Source: Gammaproteobacteria bacterium
Lineage (GTDB): Bacteria; Gemmatimonadota; Gemmatimonadetes; Longimicrobiales; Gaopeijiaceae
Direction of reading: 5' to 3'
Length of the DNA stretch: 64,000 bases
Assembly (NCBI GenBank): GCA_028821195.1
Contig: JAPPHB010000085.1
Coordinates: forward strand, 66,580 to 130,579
Shown here piece by piece: positions 43,654 to 52,704 of this stretch. Within the stretch, counting starts at the first letter, position 1; each line of letters begins with the position of its first letter. The position numbers and the translations under genes were made by a program. The notes under the pieces were generated by a model. The model was not told the origin of the DNA. It ran no database searches and saw only the letters and a list, made by a program, of their open reading frames with translations.

Positions 43654-45279
43654 TCAGTGCGTGTGCCCGTGGTCGGCGAGGTCCGCTTCGCCCAGCGACG
43701 CGAGGAACACCTGGTAGGCGCCCTCGGTGACCACCCGCTCGCCGCTCGCCAGGCCGGTGACCAGGGTCCAGGCTCCGTCGGACGGCCCCGCGTCCACCAC
43801 CCGGCGCTGGAAGCTTTCCCCGCCGACTTCCACGTAGACGACCCCGAGCCCGTCCTCGTCCTGGATCGCCGCCGACGGGACGGCGACGCCCGTGACCGGC
43901 TCTCCCGTGAGCAGCCGGCCCTCGGCCAGCATCCCCACCTTGAGCGTGCCCTCCGGGTTGGCGACGGCGAAGCGCAGGGGCAGGGTGCGGGTTTCGGCGT
44001 CGATAACGGTACCGGTGGAGACCACCCGGTCGGTGGTGTAGATCGCGTCCGCCCCCTCGACCGTGAACCAGGCCTCCCGCACCCCTCCCGCCGCCGCAGC
44101 CTCCCGTGCGGGGAGCCGGGCGATGAACCACAGGGTCGCCGGGTTGACCACCGTGAAGGCATGCGCGCCCGCTTCCACCTGTTCCCCGGGAGCGACATGG
44201 CGCTCGGAGAGGACCCCGCCGATGGGGCTCCGCAGCGCATAGAGGTGTGCGGCCTCATCGCCCTCCGGCGACTCCATCCCGCCCACGGCCGCGAATGCCG
44301 CGCGCGCTACCTCCAGTTCGTGTCGCGCCTCCAGCAGACGGCGCTCCGGCACGGCCTCCGCGGCGAAGAGCCGCTCCGCGCGCGCCGCCTCGCGCTCGGC
44401 GTGCGCCACCCGCACCTGCATGCGCGCGAACGAGTCGTCCAGGCTGGTGGGCGCGATCAGGGCGAGCGTCTGCCCTGCGGCGACGCGGTCCCCCGGCACG
44501 GGCGTGGGACCCTGCACGACCACCAGCCCGGTGACCGGCACGGAGACGTGCGCGAGGCCGTCGGCGGGCGCGACGATTTCTCCCGCGGCAGGAATCGAAC
44601 CGGGAATGCTCCGCTCTTCCGCGGCCGCCACCGCGAAGGGCATCACCCATTGCTGCTCCTTCAACAGCGTGATCAAGCCCGGAGGCGACACGTCCTCTTC
44701 CGGCAGCAGGGCGTCCACGCTCTCGAAGACCTCGAATTCGCCCACCGGGACCGGGTACTCCCGGCCCCCGGCGGAGAGCGTCATGTCGGCGCGCCACATT
44801 CCGGCTGCCGGCAGCACGGGAGCCGTTGTAAAGACGCCCGCCCGGGCGGGCGCGGGCATGACGATCTCCTCACGCACCCCTCCGGGTCCTTCGAGCGCCA
44901 GCGTCAGGCTCCCTTCCTCGACCGGAGACCAGTCCGCGAGCCAGGTGAGGTGGATCGCCCACACGTCGCCCTCCAGCCCGCGAACGTGAGGGGGGTATTC
45001 GACGAAGAGCTCGAGCGCGTCGGTCCAGTGGGTCACCACCGCGCCCCCGGCAAACGCTTGATCGGGCTCCGGCGGAAGATCGTCCGGGGCCGGACCGCAG
45101 CCGGTGAACCAAAGCAAGGTGGTTCCGCACGCCAGCGCGCCAGCGAGCCCGAACCTCCGCATCGTCGCGATCCCGAGCCTCCGCGCCGTCCCGAGCCGAC
45201 GCCTGAGCGCAGCCGCGATCCCGGACGCCGGTGTCGTCGCGACCCTGGACACCAGCGCAGTCCCACCCGCCCTCATCAT
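43654..45279 (-). CDS. RND periplasmic adaptor with extra N-terminal Ig-like domain, lipoprotein
   Basis: The ATG at 45279 has GGGGAGGAA before it and overlaps the stop of the channel gene (ATGATGA), so this start of a 541-residue protein is well supported. A later ATG at 45162 would give a more normal lipoprotein signal ending at the Cys of LLWFTGCG. Residues about 80-190 form an extra beta-rich domain (THWTDALELFVEYPPHV, AGMWRADMTLSAGGREYPV) resembling YtkA/FixH-like modules. The biotinyl-lipoyl and barrel domains of CzcB-type adaptors follow (AAGEIVAPADGLAHVSVPV, YALRSPIGGVLSERHVAPGE). The C-terminus DHGHTH is His-rich, suggesting metal contact. Confidence 0.88.
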   Translation of the reverse strand: MMRAGGTALVSRVATTPASGIAAALRRRLGTARRLGIATMRRFGLAGALACGTTLLWFTGCGPAPDDLPPEPDQAFAGGAVVTHWTDALELFVEYPPHVRGLEGDVWAIHLTWLADWSPVEEGSLTLALEGPGGVREEIVMPAPARAGVFTTAPVLPAAGMWRADMTLSAGGREYPVPVGEFEVFESVDALLPEEDVSPPGLITLLKEQQWVMPFAVAAAEERSIPGSIPAAGEIVAPADGLAHVSVPVTGLVVVQGPTPVPGDRVAAGQTLALIAPTSLDDSFARMQVRVAHAEREAARAERLFAAEAVPERRLLEARHELEVARAAFAAVGGMESPEGDEAAHLYALRSPIGGVLSERHVAPGEQVEAGAHAFTVVNPATLWFIARLPAREAAAAGGVREAWFTVEGADAIYTTDRVVSTGTVIDAETRTLPLRFAVANPEGTLKVGMLAEGRLLTGEPVTGVAVPSAAIQDEDGLGVVYVEVGGESFQRRVVDAGPSDGAWTLVTGLASGERVVTEGAYQVFLASLGEADLADHGHTH

Positions 45280-46526
45280 GATTCCTCCCCGGGGCCGCCA
45301 GCCATGGCGCGCACCAGGTTGTAGTAGGCGATCCAGGCTTCCGCCCGCAGGGTGAGCGCGCTGAGCCGGGCATCCCTGAAGGCCCCGGTCGCGTCCAGAA
45401 ACTCCACCAGCGTCATCTCGCCTTCGTCGTACGCTATCCCGGCCGCCGAGAGCAGCACCTCGGCCTCGGCCATGATGCCGTCGCCCGTGACCTCCAGACG
45501 CTCACGCGCGACCGAGTATCGATCGGACGCGTCCACCAGGTCGAGTTCGGCCTGGCGCCGGAGGAGGTCCAGGCCGGACGTGGCCGCCGATTCGCGCGCG
45601 GCGGCCTCTTCTCGGGCGCCCGCGGCCCGGTTGAAGATCGGCAGGGGCAAGTCCACCCCGAGCGTCGCGCCCTTGAAGCCGTCCGCGTGCTCCTTGTACG
45701 CGAGGCTCAAGGTGGGATCAGGCACCCACTCCAGGTTCGCGACCCGGCGCCGGGCCCGGGCCGCGTCCAGCTCCCGCGCGGCCGCCTCCAGATCGGGACG
45801 CCGGGAGAGGGCAGCGAGTGCGCTCCCGGAGGCGATGGCGGGCGGAACGCCGACTATCGCATCCGCGGGTCCCAGCTCGTGCAGGGAAACTTCCGGAAGG
45901 ACCAGGGAAGCCAGCAGCCTGCGGGCGGCGCGGGTGCGCAGCTCCGCGTCCGCTTCATCCTTTTCGGCCTGAATCCGGCCGAGGCGCAGACGCCGGGTCT
46001 CATATCCCGAGATGTCGCCCGCCTCGAGGCGCTGCTCCGCCGCGCGCGTGACCACCTGGATCATCTCCGCGGCCTGCCTGATGGTGCGCTCCGCCTCCTC
46101 CGCGAGCCAGGCGCGCACGTAGGCCTCGCGGACGGCGAAGACCAGCTGCAGCGAGTCCGCTCGAAACCGGGCTTCGGTCCCGGTGATGGTGTGGCGGGCC
46201 GCCACGCCGCGGGCCACGGTGCGACCGGGCCATTCGATCCGCTGCATCAGCCCTGCGGTCGCTTCCCAGTAATCTTCGCCCGAACGACTCAGATCCTCGC
46301 GCAGGAGCGAGAAGGCGGGGTTGGCGTAGCCGCGCGACTGGCGCGCCCGTCCCGCGATCCCCGCCGCCTCGGCCCGCGCGGTGCGCAGCGCGGGACTGTT
46401 CTCACCGAAGGCTTCCAGCGCTTCCGCGAGCGTGACCCGCGGCACGCCGTCCTGTCCCGACAGGGCGAGAGGCCCCGACGCAAGAGCACCCGTCAAGAAG
46501 ACCACACCGACCCGCGTCAATCGCAT
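45276..46526 (-). CDS. TolC-family outer membrane channel of the second metal efflux system
   Basis: The start at 46526 (MRLTRVGVVFLTGALASG) has a GGGAGG site and gives 416 residues with a signal peptide. The OEP repeats are visible (LAEALEAFGENSPALRTARAEA and the second repeat LAALSRRPDLEAAARELDAA). It is closest to CzcC-type channels, with FKGATLGVDLPLPIFNRAAG marking the second half. First gene of the channel-adaptor-pump operon; its stop overlaps the adaptor start. No metal regulator gene is adjacent; the nearest upstream genes are a toxin-antitoxin pair. Confidence 0.9.
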   Translation of the reverse strand: MRLTRVGVVFLTGALASGPLALSGQDGVPRVTLAEALEAFGENSPALRTARAEAAGIAGRARQSRGYANPAFSLLREDLSRSGEDYWEATAGLMQRIEWPGRTVARGVAARHTITGTEARFRADSLQLVFAVREAYVRAWLAEEAERTIRQAAEMIQVVTRAAEQRLEAGDISGYETRRLRLGRIQAEKDEADAELRTRAARRLLASLVLPEVSLHELGPADAIVGVPPAIASGSALAALSRRPDLEAAARELDAARARRRVANLEWVPDPTLSLAYKEHADGFKGATLGVDLPLPIFNRAAGAREEAAARESAATSGLDLLRRQAELDLVDASDRYSVARERLEVTGDGIMAEAEVLLSAAGIAYDEGEMTLVEFLDATGAFRDARLSALTLRAEAWIAYYNLVRAMAGGPGEES

Positions 46527-46629
46527 CTTGCCTCCCGGGGGAGTTTGCCGCTCGTACCTCAGCAAGGATGATATGCCGTTGGAGCGGACCGGGCGAAACG
46601 ACGGGGAACACCGGACGGATGACGCCGCG

Positions 46630-47037
46630 TCAGAGCTCCGGAGTGTGCCCGCCCAACTCGGGAAAATAGGTCCTGTAGAACCCGCGGTCCCGGGTGAGGA
46701 AGATGTCGGCTGTGCTCAGCGCATGCGCTCCGATAAGGAAATCCGTGATGATGCGTTTTCTGGGGCCCCCCGCCCGCCGGTACCGGAGCCATCGTCGCCC
46801 CGCATCGTACGCAATGTCGGTTGTGATCGGGGAAACGGTGGCGCCGAGCATCCGTAGCGCGTGATCGAGAGAAGGCCGGTCGGGGAATGCGGGAGCGAGT
46901 TCGGCATAGACGATGTCACAGGCCACGATAGCGCCCTGGTCGTACGCTGCGCGCAGCCATTCCTTCGATCGGGATGCGAAACCGGGATCGTCCGCGAAGA
47001 CATCGAGCAGGACGTTCGTGTCGACCGCCGTGATCAT
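46630..47037 (-). CDS. PIN-domain toxin (VapC)
   Basis: The 135-residue PIN domain starts MITAVDTNVLLDVFADD and keeps the acidic ligands: D in VDTN, E in YAELAPAF, D in TDFLIGAHAL and D in LTRDRGFY. It is the second gene of an AbrB-PIN operon (ATGA overlap with the antitoxin). Expected to be a site-specific RNase held in check by its partner. Confidence 0.9.
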   Translation of the reverse strand: MITAVDTNVLLDVFADDPGFASRSKEWLRAAYDQGAIVACDIVYAELAPAFPDRPSLDHALRMLGATVSPITTDIAYDAGRRWLRYRRAGGPRKRIITDFLIGAHALSTADIFLTRDRGFYRTYFPELGGHTPEL

Positions 47038-47249
47038 CTGCCGCGGATCTCCTCGATGTACTCGTCCGTGCTCAGCCGCCGGTTGATGATTCCATGGACC
47101 TGATCTACAGGATGTTCGGAGTTGGTTTGCTTGCGAATGAGCAATCCGCCATCGATCGGCGTGATTTCCACCTCAACATCCGGGCGAAAACCGAAACGCT
47201 CTCGCAGGCGCTTGGGAATTGTGATCTGGCCTCGTTCGGAAATTTTCAT
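47034..47249 (-). CDS. AbrB/MazE-type antitoxin of the PIN toxin
   Basis: The 71-residue protein has the swapped-hairpin AbrB DNA-binding fold (MKISERGQITIPKRLRERFG, FRPDVEVEITPIDGGLLI), with a C-terminal toxin-binding tail (RRLSTDEYIEEIRG). GGAG precedes the ATG. It binds its own operator and neutralises the PIN toxin, with which it overlaps by four bases. A TATACT -10 box with a 15-bp dyad lies 21-50 bases upstream. Confidence 0.9.
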   Translation of the reverse strand: MKISERGQITIPKRLRERFGFRPDVEVEITPIDGGLLIRKQTNSEHPVDQVHGIINRRLSTDEYIEEIRGR

Positions 47250-47269
47250 ATTTTCTCCATCCGAAAATC

Positions 47270-47298
47270 AGTATATGTAGATCATATGTCGATGTCCT
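47270..47298 (-). promoter_or_regulatory. promoter and dyad of the AbrB-PIN operon
   Basis: On the minus strand AGGACA (47298-47293) and TATACT (47275-47270) are 17 bases apart. The dyad ATATG/CATAT (47273-47287) lies in the spacer and over the -10 box, as expected for autoregulation. Confidence 0.5.
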
Positions 47299-47347
47299 GA
47301 CTCTGGCAATGGACGAAGCGGGACGACCTCGGCCCTTCTCCGCGCCC

Positions 47348-48268
47348 CTATCCCCCCAGCGCCGCCCTGGCCGCGGCTGCCGCGGACGCCGCATAGCCAC
47401 CGCCGAAGAGCCGTGCGTGCACCAGCAGCGGGTAGAGCTGGTACGCGGGCCGCCGTCGCCGATGGCCCGGCTGGAGCGGCCAGGCATCCTCGTAGGCCTC
47501 GCGGACCGCCCCGGAGAAGCCGCCGAACAGGTCGGCCATGGCCAGGTCCACCTCGCGGTGACCGGCGTACACCGCCGGATCGATGAGCACGGGAGCGCCG
47601 CCGCGGGCGAAGAGCACGTTTCCGGACCAGAGGTCGCCGTGAAGCAGGGAAGGGCCGTCGGCCGCCGCCGCCGGACCGAGAAGTTCGTCCGCGCGCTCCG
47701 CGACCGCCTCGACCACGGCCGCCTGAGCTGCCGGGAGGGCGCCCCGCGCGCGTAGCTCCCGCGCCAGCGGACGGATGCGGCGCTCCGCCCAGAAGCCCGC
47801 CCAGTCGTGGCTCCACCCGTTGGGCTGCGGCAGCGATCCGATCAGGTTGTCGCCGCTCCACCCGAAGCGGGCATCCGGCCCCCCTGGGCCCGCACCCCGG
47901 TGGAGCGCGGCCAGCTCCCGTCCCAGCCGGATCCAGCCCCCTCTGCCGGGCCGGCCCTCCTCGACCCACTCCAGGAGCAGCCACGCGACCTCGTCACCGG
48001 GCCCGCCCGCAGCGATGACGGACGGCACCCGCACCGAGCCCGTTGCCGCCAGCGCTTCCAGGCCCTCGGCCTCCACGCGGAAGAAGCGATGATCCGCCTC
48101 GCGGTTCCATTTGAGAAAGAAGTCGCCCCGGGTCGTGCGAAGAGCGGTGCCCTGGTTGATGCATCCGCCTCCGACGGGCCGGACGCTCAGGATGTCGGAG
48201 GACTCCAGGCCGATCGCACGGCAGGCACGCTCCACCGCGATTGCGGTCGAACCGCGGCTCGGCTCCAC
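47348..48268 (-). CDS. fructosamine kinase family protein
   Basis: The GTG at 48268 gives 306 residues; the frame is open further upstream, but that part lies over the MerR gene. It is an aminoglycoside-phosphotransferase-like kinase of the fructosamine/ketosamine-3-kinase family: VGGGCINQGTALRTTRGDFFLK at the N-lobe, LLHGDLWSGNVLF as catalytic loop, and LIDPAVYAGHREVDLAM as metal-binding motif, with a C-terminal YQLYPLLVHARLFGGGY. Such enzymes phosphorylate glycated lysines so that the sugar falls off, a protein-repair reaction. It follows the MerR gene by 34 bases on the same strand. Confidence 0.9.
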   Translation of the reverse strand: MEPSRGSTAIAVERACRAIGLESSDILSVRPVGGGCINQGTALRTTRGDFFLKWNREADHRFFRVEAEGLEALAATGSVRVPSVIAAGGPGDEVAWLLLEWVEEGRPGRGGWIRLGRELAALHRGAGPGGPDARFGWSGDNLIGSLPQPNGWSHDWAGFWAERRIRPLARELRARGALPAAQAAVVEAVAERADELLGPAAAADGPSLLHGDLWSGNVLFARGGAPVLIDPAVYAGHREVDLAMADLFGGFSGAVREAYEDAWPLQPGHRRRRPAYQLYPLLVHARLFGGGYAASAAAAARAALGG

Positions 48269-48302
48269 GGCGTCGAGACCTCTCTTCCCGCCTGTCCGGC
48301 GC

Positions 48303-49154
48303 CTACTCCTCGGGTTCGTCCGGGATTCGCTCGACCAGTGGGCCGCGGCTCTCCAGCACCTGCCGCAGCAGGCGGCCCGCAACGCGAAGAAGGAAGGCGT
48401 CCTCGTCCGCCATCCCACGGATCGAGAGCCGGATGTCCGAGGTGACCTCGACCTGGGACCAGGTGTCGACGGCGTCCGGAGCAAGTTCGCGGCGGCGGCG
48501 GGCCTGGGACCGCAGTTCATACAATACCCACGACAACTGATTCACGAGGGTATCGGCTTCCTCGTCCGAGTCGCTCGTGCGCAGATCCGGGCTTGCGGCG
48601 TCGGCAACGACGTCGTCCCCGAACGGGGATGCGGGTGGCCCGGGAGCAGCCGTTTCCGATGCGTCCAGGGCCCGTAACTCGAGCGGCCCGTCTTCATCGA
48701 AGTCCCGGGGCGCTTCCGCCCGAAATGGCATCCGCTCGCCCTCGCGGATGCTCTTGAACGGGGACCTGGGACTCGGTCCGGGCCGCTCGGCCAGAAGCCG
48801 CTTCCTGAGCGCTGCGACGCGGTCGACCATGGAACGCTGCTCGACTGATGCGGGCGAAACGATGTCGGCGGAAATCGGAGTGTCGCCGCCGGCGACGCTC
48901 GCGACCAGTCCGGCGGGCAAGACTTCGAAGAGCTCGCGCAGGTCGCGAAGAGGCACCGGCCGGATCTCGCTCCCCGCCTCAGCCTCGCGCACGCGCCGGA
49001 TGAAGAGCAGTCGATCCCGCACCAGCTCGGGATAGCGGGTACGCGGCCCTCGCCGGCCCACCCGCGGCAGCAGTCCTTCCTGCACGTAGTACGCGATCGT
49101 CCTCCGGTTAAAGCCGGTGTCGCGCTCCAGTTCGCTCGCGGTGTAGCTGCCCAT
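48303..49154 (-). CDS. MerR-family transcriptional regulator
   Basis: The 283-residue protein starts with a MerR winged-helix domain (YTASELERDTGFNRRTIAYY, VQEGLLP) and recognition features of the family (RYPELVRDRLLFIRRVREAE). It lacks the cysteine effector loop of metal regulators; the rest is acidic and of unknown fold. It diverges from the ARPP-1 gene with a 149-base shared promoter region holding a perfect dyad, and MerR-ARPP-1 neighbours are described in the family literature. It probably controls both directions. Confidence 0.85.
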   Translation of the reverse strand: MGSYTASELERDTGFNRRTIAYYVQEGLLPRVGRRGPRTRYPELVRDRLLFIRRVREAEAGSEIRPVPLRDLRELFEVLPAGLVASVAGGDTPISADIVSPASVEQRSMVDRVAALRKRLLAERPGPSPRSPFKSIREGERMPFRAEAPRDFDEDGPLELRALDASETAAPGPPASPFGDDVVADAASPDLRTSDSDEEADTLVNQLSWVLYELRSQARRRRELAPDAVDTWSQVEVTSDIRLSIRGMADEDAFLLRVAGRLLRQVLESRGPLVERIPDEPEE

Positions 49155-49218
49155 TTCTCTGCCTCTCGGGACCGCCGGCGTTGCTCGCCCGCTTCAAGTG
49201 TCGTTTACTGGTATGATC

Positions 49219-49259
49219 TGTCAACTACTGTTGACATGGGCCAGCCGAGTCCGTATACT
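49219..49259 (+). promoter_or_regulatory. strong promoter of the ARPP-1 gene with overlapping perfect dyad
   Basis: TTGACA (49231-49236) and TATACT (49254-49259) are exactly 17 bases apart. The perfect inverted repeat TGTCAAC-TACT-GTTGACA (49219-49236) covers this -35 box. Its left arm, read on the other strand, supplies a TTGACA that may serve the divergent MerR gene. Related ACTGnTGA-like half sites follow at 49258-49280. A regulator bound here would act on both genes. Confidence 0.7.
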
Positions 49260-49303
49260 GATGACAACTGGTGATTACTGACAATATACAAGGAGAGACG
49301 ATC

Positions 49304-50383
49304 ATGCGCCATCGACCCCCTGCCGAGCCCACCGCCTGCACCACTGAACCCACCGCCCGCGCCAACGAAACCCCCATCGCCAGCGCCAGGACCACGCTGT
49401 CCAGCCTCTCGGTCGGAAAGCCCGCGCACTTCGCAGGGTTGACCGTTTTCCCGTTGTCCTCGAATCTCCCGAACTCCGTCCGCTACCTGCTTCTGGAAAA
49501 GGGGCTGCACTCCGGGCTGGTCTCCGTGCGCGAAGTGCAGAAGGAGGGCAGCGTTCCCAATCTCGCGGTCGAGAACCGGTCCGATTCCGACGTGCTCATC
49601 GTCGACGGCGAGGAGTTGGTGGGTGCCAAGCAGAACCGCATCGCTAACCTCACCCTGCTGGTGCCGGCTGAGCGCACCACGATCATCCCGGTGTCGTGCG
49701 TGGAAGCCGGGCGCTGGAGTTACAGCCGGCCCGACTTCGCGGTGACCGAGCGGGTGCAGTACAGCCGCGGGCGTGCGGAGAGGCTCCGCGGCGTGCAGGC
49801 ATCGATGCGCACCACCGGGACGCGCGTCTCCGACCAGGGGGCGGTGTGGGACGACCTCAGCGAGAAGGCCGCCCGCATGGAGGCGCACTCCCCCACCGAG
49901 GCGATGAGCGCGATCTACGAGCGCCACGGGGCCACGCTGGACGACTACGTCGAGAAGCTCTCCCTGGAGGCCGGTCAGGTCGGGGCCATCTTCGTCACCG
50001 GTCCGCGGCAGTTGGGCATGGATCTCTTCGACAGGCACGAGACGTTCGCGGCCTTCTTCCCCAAGCTGGTGCGCAGCTACGCCATCGACGCGATGGAGCG
50101 GCCGCCGGCTCGAGACGGGGCTGCGAAGCCGAAGGATGCGCACGCTTTCGTGGACCGTCTGCGGCAAGGGGCGTTCGACGTCCACCCGGCCGTCGCGCTG
50201 GGGCATGACGTCGGGGTGGTGGCGAGGGGCGCGATCGCGGGAGCACTGGTCCACCAGGGGACCGCCCTGCACGTCACCGCCTTCTCCGAGCCCACTCACG
50301 CCACCACCGATGACCACCCCGGCGCGTACGCGAGCTACCGGCAGCGGCGGGCGTCGCTTCGGCGCCGGCGCAGCCGGGAGTAG
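49304..50383 (+). CDS. ARPP-1 family domain protein
   Basis: The ATG at 49304 (AGGAGAG in front) gives 359 residues. The core matches the ARPP-1 domain: YLLLEKGLHSGLVSVREVQKEG, then VLIVDGEELVGAKQNRIAN and TIIPVSCVEAGRWSY, with the strictly conserved GEELVGAKQNR. ARPP-1 proteins were named from associations with ADP-ribosylglycohydrolase and rhodanese-phosphatase genes; their biochemical activity is unknown. The N-terminal 40 residues are Thr/Ala/Pro-rich and probably disordered; no signal peptide is evident. Expression is from the strong promoter at 49231 and probably controlled by the MerR protein. Confidence 0.9.
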   Translation: MRHRPPAEPTACTTEPTARANETPIASARTTLSSLSVGKPAHFAGLTVFPLSSNLPNSVRYLLLEKGLHSGLVSVREVQKEGSVPNLAVENRSDSDVLIVDGEELVGAKQNRIANLTLLVPAERTTIIPVSCVEAGRWSYSRPDFAVTERVQYSRGRAERLRGVQASMRTTGTRVSDQGAVWDDLSEKAARMEAHSPTEAMSAIYERHGATLDDYVEKLSLEAGQVGAIFVTGPRQLGMDLFDRHETFAAFFPKLVRSYAIDAMERPPARDGAAKPKDAHAFVDRLRQGAFDVHPAVALGHDVGVVARGAIAGALVHQGTALHVTAFSEPTHATTDDHPGAYASYRQRRASLRRRRSRE

Positions 50384-50556
50384 GCTTCGCCCCGAGGCCG
50401 GGATCGGCCGGGCTGGACGAGGGTAGGCGTCCCGCCGGTCGTTCCCGGCCCGGCGAGGGGCGCATGGATCGACCTTGCTCGGAAAGCTGCCCGCGCTCTA
50501 TCTCCAGAGGTGCCATCGAGGGCACCACCGGACCAACAGCGCGGAAGCGGAAACCG

Positions 50557-51276
50557 ATGACCAGGACGCCTCAACCTCGGACGGTTCCTCCAGCCGGCGC
50601 CCTCGCGGTGTCCGTCGTCACGCTCGTCCTGGCCTGTGCGGCCGACAACGGCATCGGACCCGACCTTCCCCAGGTTCCGGAGTGGATCCGGCTGCCGACG
50701 GAGTCGGGGTCCAGCGTGAGCATCGCCGTCGTGCGCCCGGAGACCCCGCCCATGGGCGTCGTGGTGGCGTTCCCGTGGGGCGCGGGGGATGCGAGCCTCC
50801 TGCTGGGGCTGATCGACTCGTACTGGGACCAGGCGGCGCCGGCGGCCGGATACGCGGTCGTGGGTGTTGAGACCTACGGGCCGGGCCTGGACGAGGACGC
50901 CGCGACTGTGATGTCCGCCGTGATGGGTTGGATCGACGAGAACTTTGCGGGTGCGTCGGGTGACATCGTCATGACGGGCGCGTCCGCGGGTGGGATCGGG
51001 GTCTTCCACGCGGCGCTAGCGGTACCGGACCGGGTCGGAGGCATCATCGCCATGCCGGGGCGCCATGCGGGCGAGGAATCGCTGGAATCGCTGGCCGGGG
51101 TGCCCGTCTGGATGATGGTGGGCGAGGGCGACGCCCGCTGGGTCGAAGGCTCGGAGACCACGGCGGAACGCCTGCAGGACGCGGGAGCCGAGGTCACGCT
51201 CGACATCCTTCCGGGGCAGGGCCATGTGCTGATCGTCGCACAGGATGCGCTGGTTCAGTGGATGGAAGGAAGATAG
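50557..51276 (+). CDS. alpha/beta-hydrolase lipoprotein
   Basis: The start at 50557 (MTRTPQPRTVPP) gives 239 residues with a hydrophobic signal ending in the lipobox LVLAC (Cys26). The nucleophile elbow is GASAGG, with the acid probably in MVGEGDARWV and the histidine in ILPGQGHVLIV, a dienelactone-hydrolase or PHB-depolymerase-like arrangement. It should hydrolyse an ester outside the cytoplasm; the substrate is unknown. The YfcC transporter starts four bases after its stop, suggesting that the transporter takes up the product or a related acid. Confidence 0.85.
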   Translation: MTRTPQPRTVPPAGALAVSVVTLVLACAADNGIGPDLPQVPEWIRLPTESGSSVSIAVVRPETPPMGVVVAFPWGAGDASLLLGLIDSYWDQAAPAAGYAVVGVETYGPGLDEDAATVMSAVMGWIDENFAGASGDIVMTGASAGGIGVFHAALAVPDRVGGIIAMPGRHAGEESLESLAGVPVWMMVGEGDARWVEGSETTAERLQDAGAEVTLDILPGQGHVLIVAQDALVQWMEGR

Positions 51277-51279
51277 GCG

Positions 51280-52656
51280 ATGAAGCTTCGCGTCCCCCAT
51301 CCCCTGGTGCTGCTGACGGCCGGCGTGATTCTCGCCGCCGCCGCGAGCTATCTGCTGCCCGCCGGCGAGTACGAGCGCCGCGACGACGAGGCCACCGGGC
51401 GCGTCGTGGTGGTTGCGGGAACATATCAGGAGGTCGAGCGCAGTCCGGTCAACCTCTTCGAAGCCATGGTCGCGCTGCCGCGCGGAATGATCGACGCGGC
51501 CGACATCATCTTCCTTGTCTTCCTGATCGGCGGCGCCTTCACGGTCGTGGACGCGACCGGCGCGCTCCGGCGGGGCGTGACGTCGCTGACCAGGGCGCTG
51601 CAGGGACGGGATCTGCTCATCATCCCGGTGGTGGCCGTGCCTTTCGCCATCGGAGGCGTCGTCCAGAACCTGCAGGAGGAGATCATCCCGCTGATCCCGG
51701 TGCTGCTGATCCTCACGCGCCGGCTGGGCTTCAACGCGATGGTGGCGGTGGCGATGAGCGCCGGGGCCGCGTTCGTGGGCTCCGCCTTCAGTCCCATCAA
51801 CCCCTTCCAGGTGGCGATCGCGCAACAGCTCGCCGAGCTGCCGCTGGCCTCGGGCGGCCTGTTCCGGATCGTGTTTCTGCTGATCGCGCTCGGGTTCTGG
51901 ATTGCGATGACCATGCGCTATGCGCACCGCACGCGGGATCGAGGTCAGGCCGGGGGCGGGGCCACGGCCGGGATCGCCGAGCTGGCCGAGGGCGGGGATG
52001 GAAGCGAAGGCGTGCGCGTCTCGGACTGGGGGATCTTCGCGTTGGTGGGATCTGCCTTCGGGCTGGCGGTCATCGGGATGCTGCTATGGGGCTGGGGGTT
52101 CAACGAGCTTTCGGCGGCCTTCTTCATCATGGGCGTGATCGTGGGCCTGCTGGCGAGGCTCGGCGTGGGCGGTACCACCGACGCCTACCTGCGCGGCTTC
52201 CGCGAGATGACCTTCGCGGCCCTGCTGATCGGGTTCGCGCGCGCGATCTACGTGGTGCTGCAGGACGGCCGGGTGGTGGACACCATCGTGCACGGGCTGT
52301 TCACCCCCCTGGAGGGGCTGCCGGTGCTGGCGTCCGCCTTCGGGATGGTGGCGGCCCAGGCGGCGATCCACGTGCCCGTCCCCAGCGTGAGCGGACAGGC
52401 GGTGCTGACGATGCCCGTACTCGTGCCACTCTCCGACCTGCTCGGCATGTCGCGCCAGGTCACCGTGCTCGCCTACCAGTACGGCGCCGGGCTGTGCGAA
52501 CTGCTGACCCCCACCAACGGCGCGCTCATGGCGATCCTGGCATCCGCGAAGATCCGCTACGAGGACTGGATCCGCTACGTCGGGCCGCTCTACCTGGGGC
52601 TGGTCGCCATCGGCATGGTGGCGATATGGGTGGCGTTGGGGATCGGGCTGCAGTGA
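51280..52656 (+). CDS. YfcC-family transporter (C4-dicarboxylate/basic amino acid type)
   Basis: The 458-residue membrane protein has about 11-12 helices and YfcC features: PHPLVLLTAGVILAAAASYLLP, DIIFLVFLIGGAFTVVDATGA, VPFAIGGVVQNLQEEIIPLIP, and the C-terminal QYGAGLCELLTPTNGALMAIL. The family belongs to the ion-transporter superfamily and is related to arginine/ornithine antiporters and dicarboxylate carriers. It forms an operon with the preceding lipoprotein hydrolase (3-base gap). The natural substrate cannot be inferred with confidence. Confidence 0.9.
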   Translation: MKLRVPHPLVLLTAGVILAAAASYLLPAGEYERRDDEATGRVVVVAGTYQEVERSPVNLFEAMVALPRGMIDAADIIFLVFLIGGAFTVVDATGALRRGVTSLTRALQGRDLLIIPVVAVPFAIGGVVQNLQEEIIPLIPVLLILTRRLGFNAMVAVAMSAGAAFVGSAFSPINPFQVAIAQQLAELPLASGGLFRIVFLLIALGFWIAMTMRYAHRTRDRGQAGGGATAGIAELAEGGDGSEGVRVSDWGIFALVGSAFGLAVIGMLLWGWGFNELSAAFFIMGVIVGLLARLGVGGTTDAYLRGFREMTFAALLIGFARAIYVVLQDGRVVDTIVHGLFTPLEGLPVLASAFGMVAAQAAIHVPVPSVSGQAVLTMPVLVPLSDLLGMSRQVTVLAYQYGAGLCELLTPTNGALMAILASAKIRYEDWIRYVGPLYLGLVAIGMVAIWVALGIGLQ

Positions 52657-52704
52657 GGGCGGGGGGCGTGGTTGCTTCGCCGAAGCCGTACGAGACCCTC
52701 GCAG

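Noticed and set aside
40764..43730. Plus-strand frame of nearly 1000 codons opposite the second RND pump
   Set aside because: Low-complexity Arg/Asp/His-rich product; the minus-strand pump is unmistakable.
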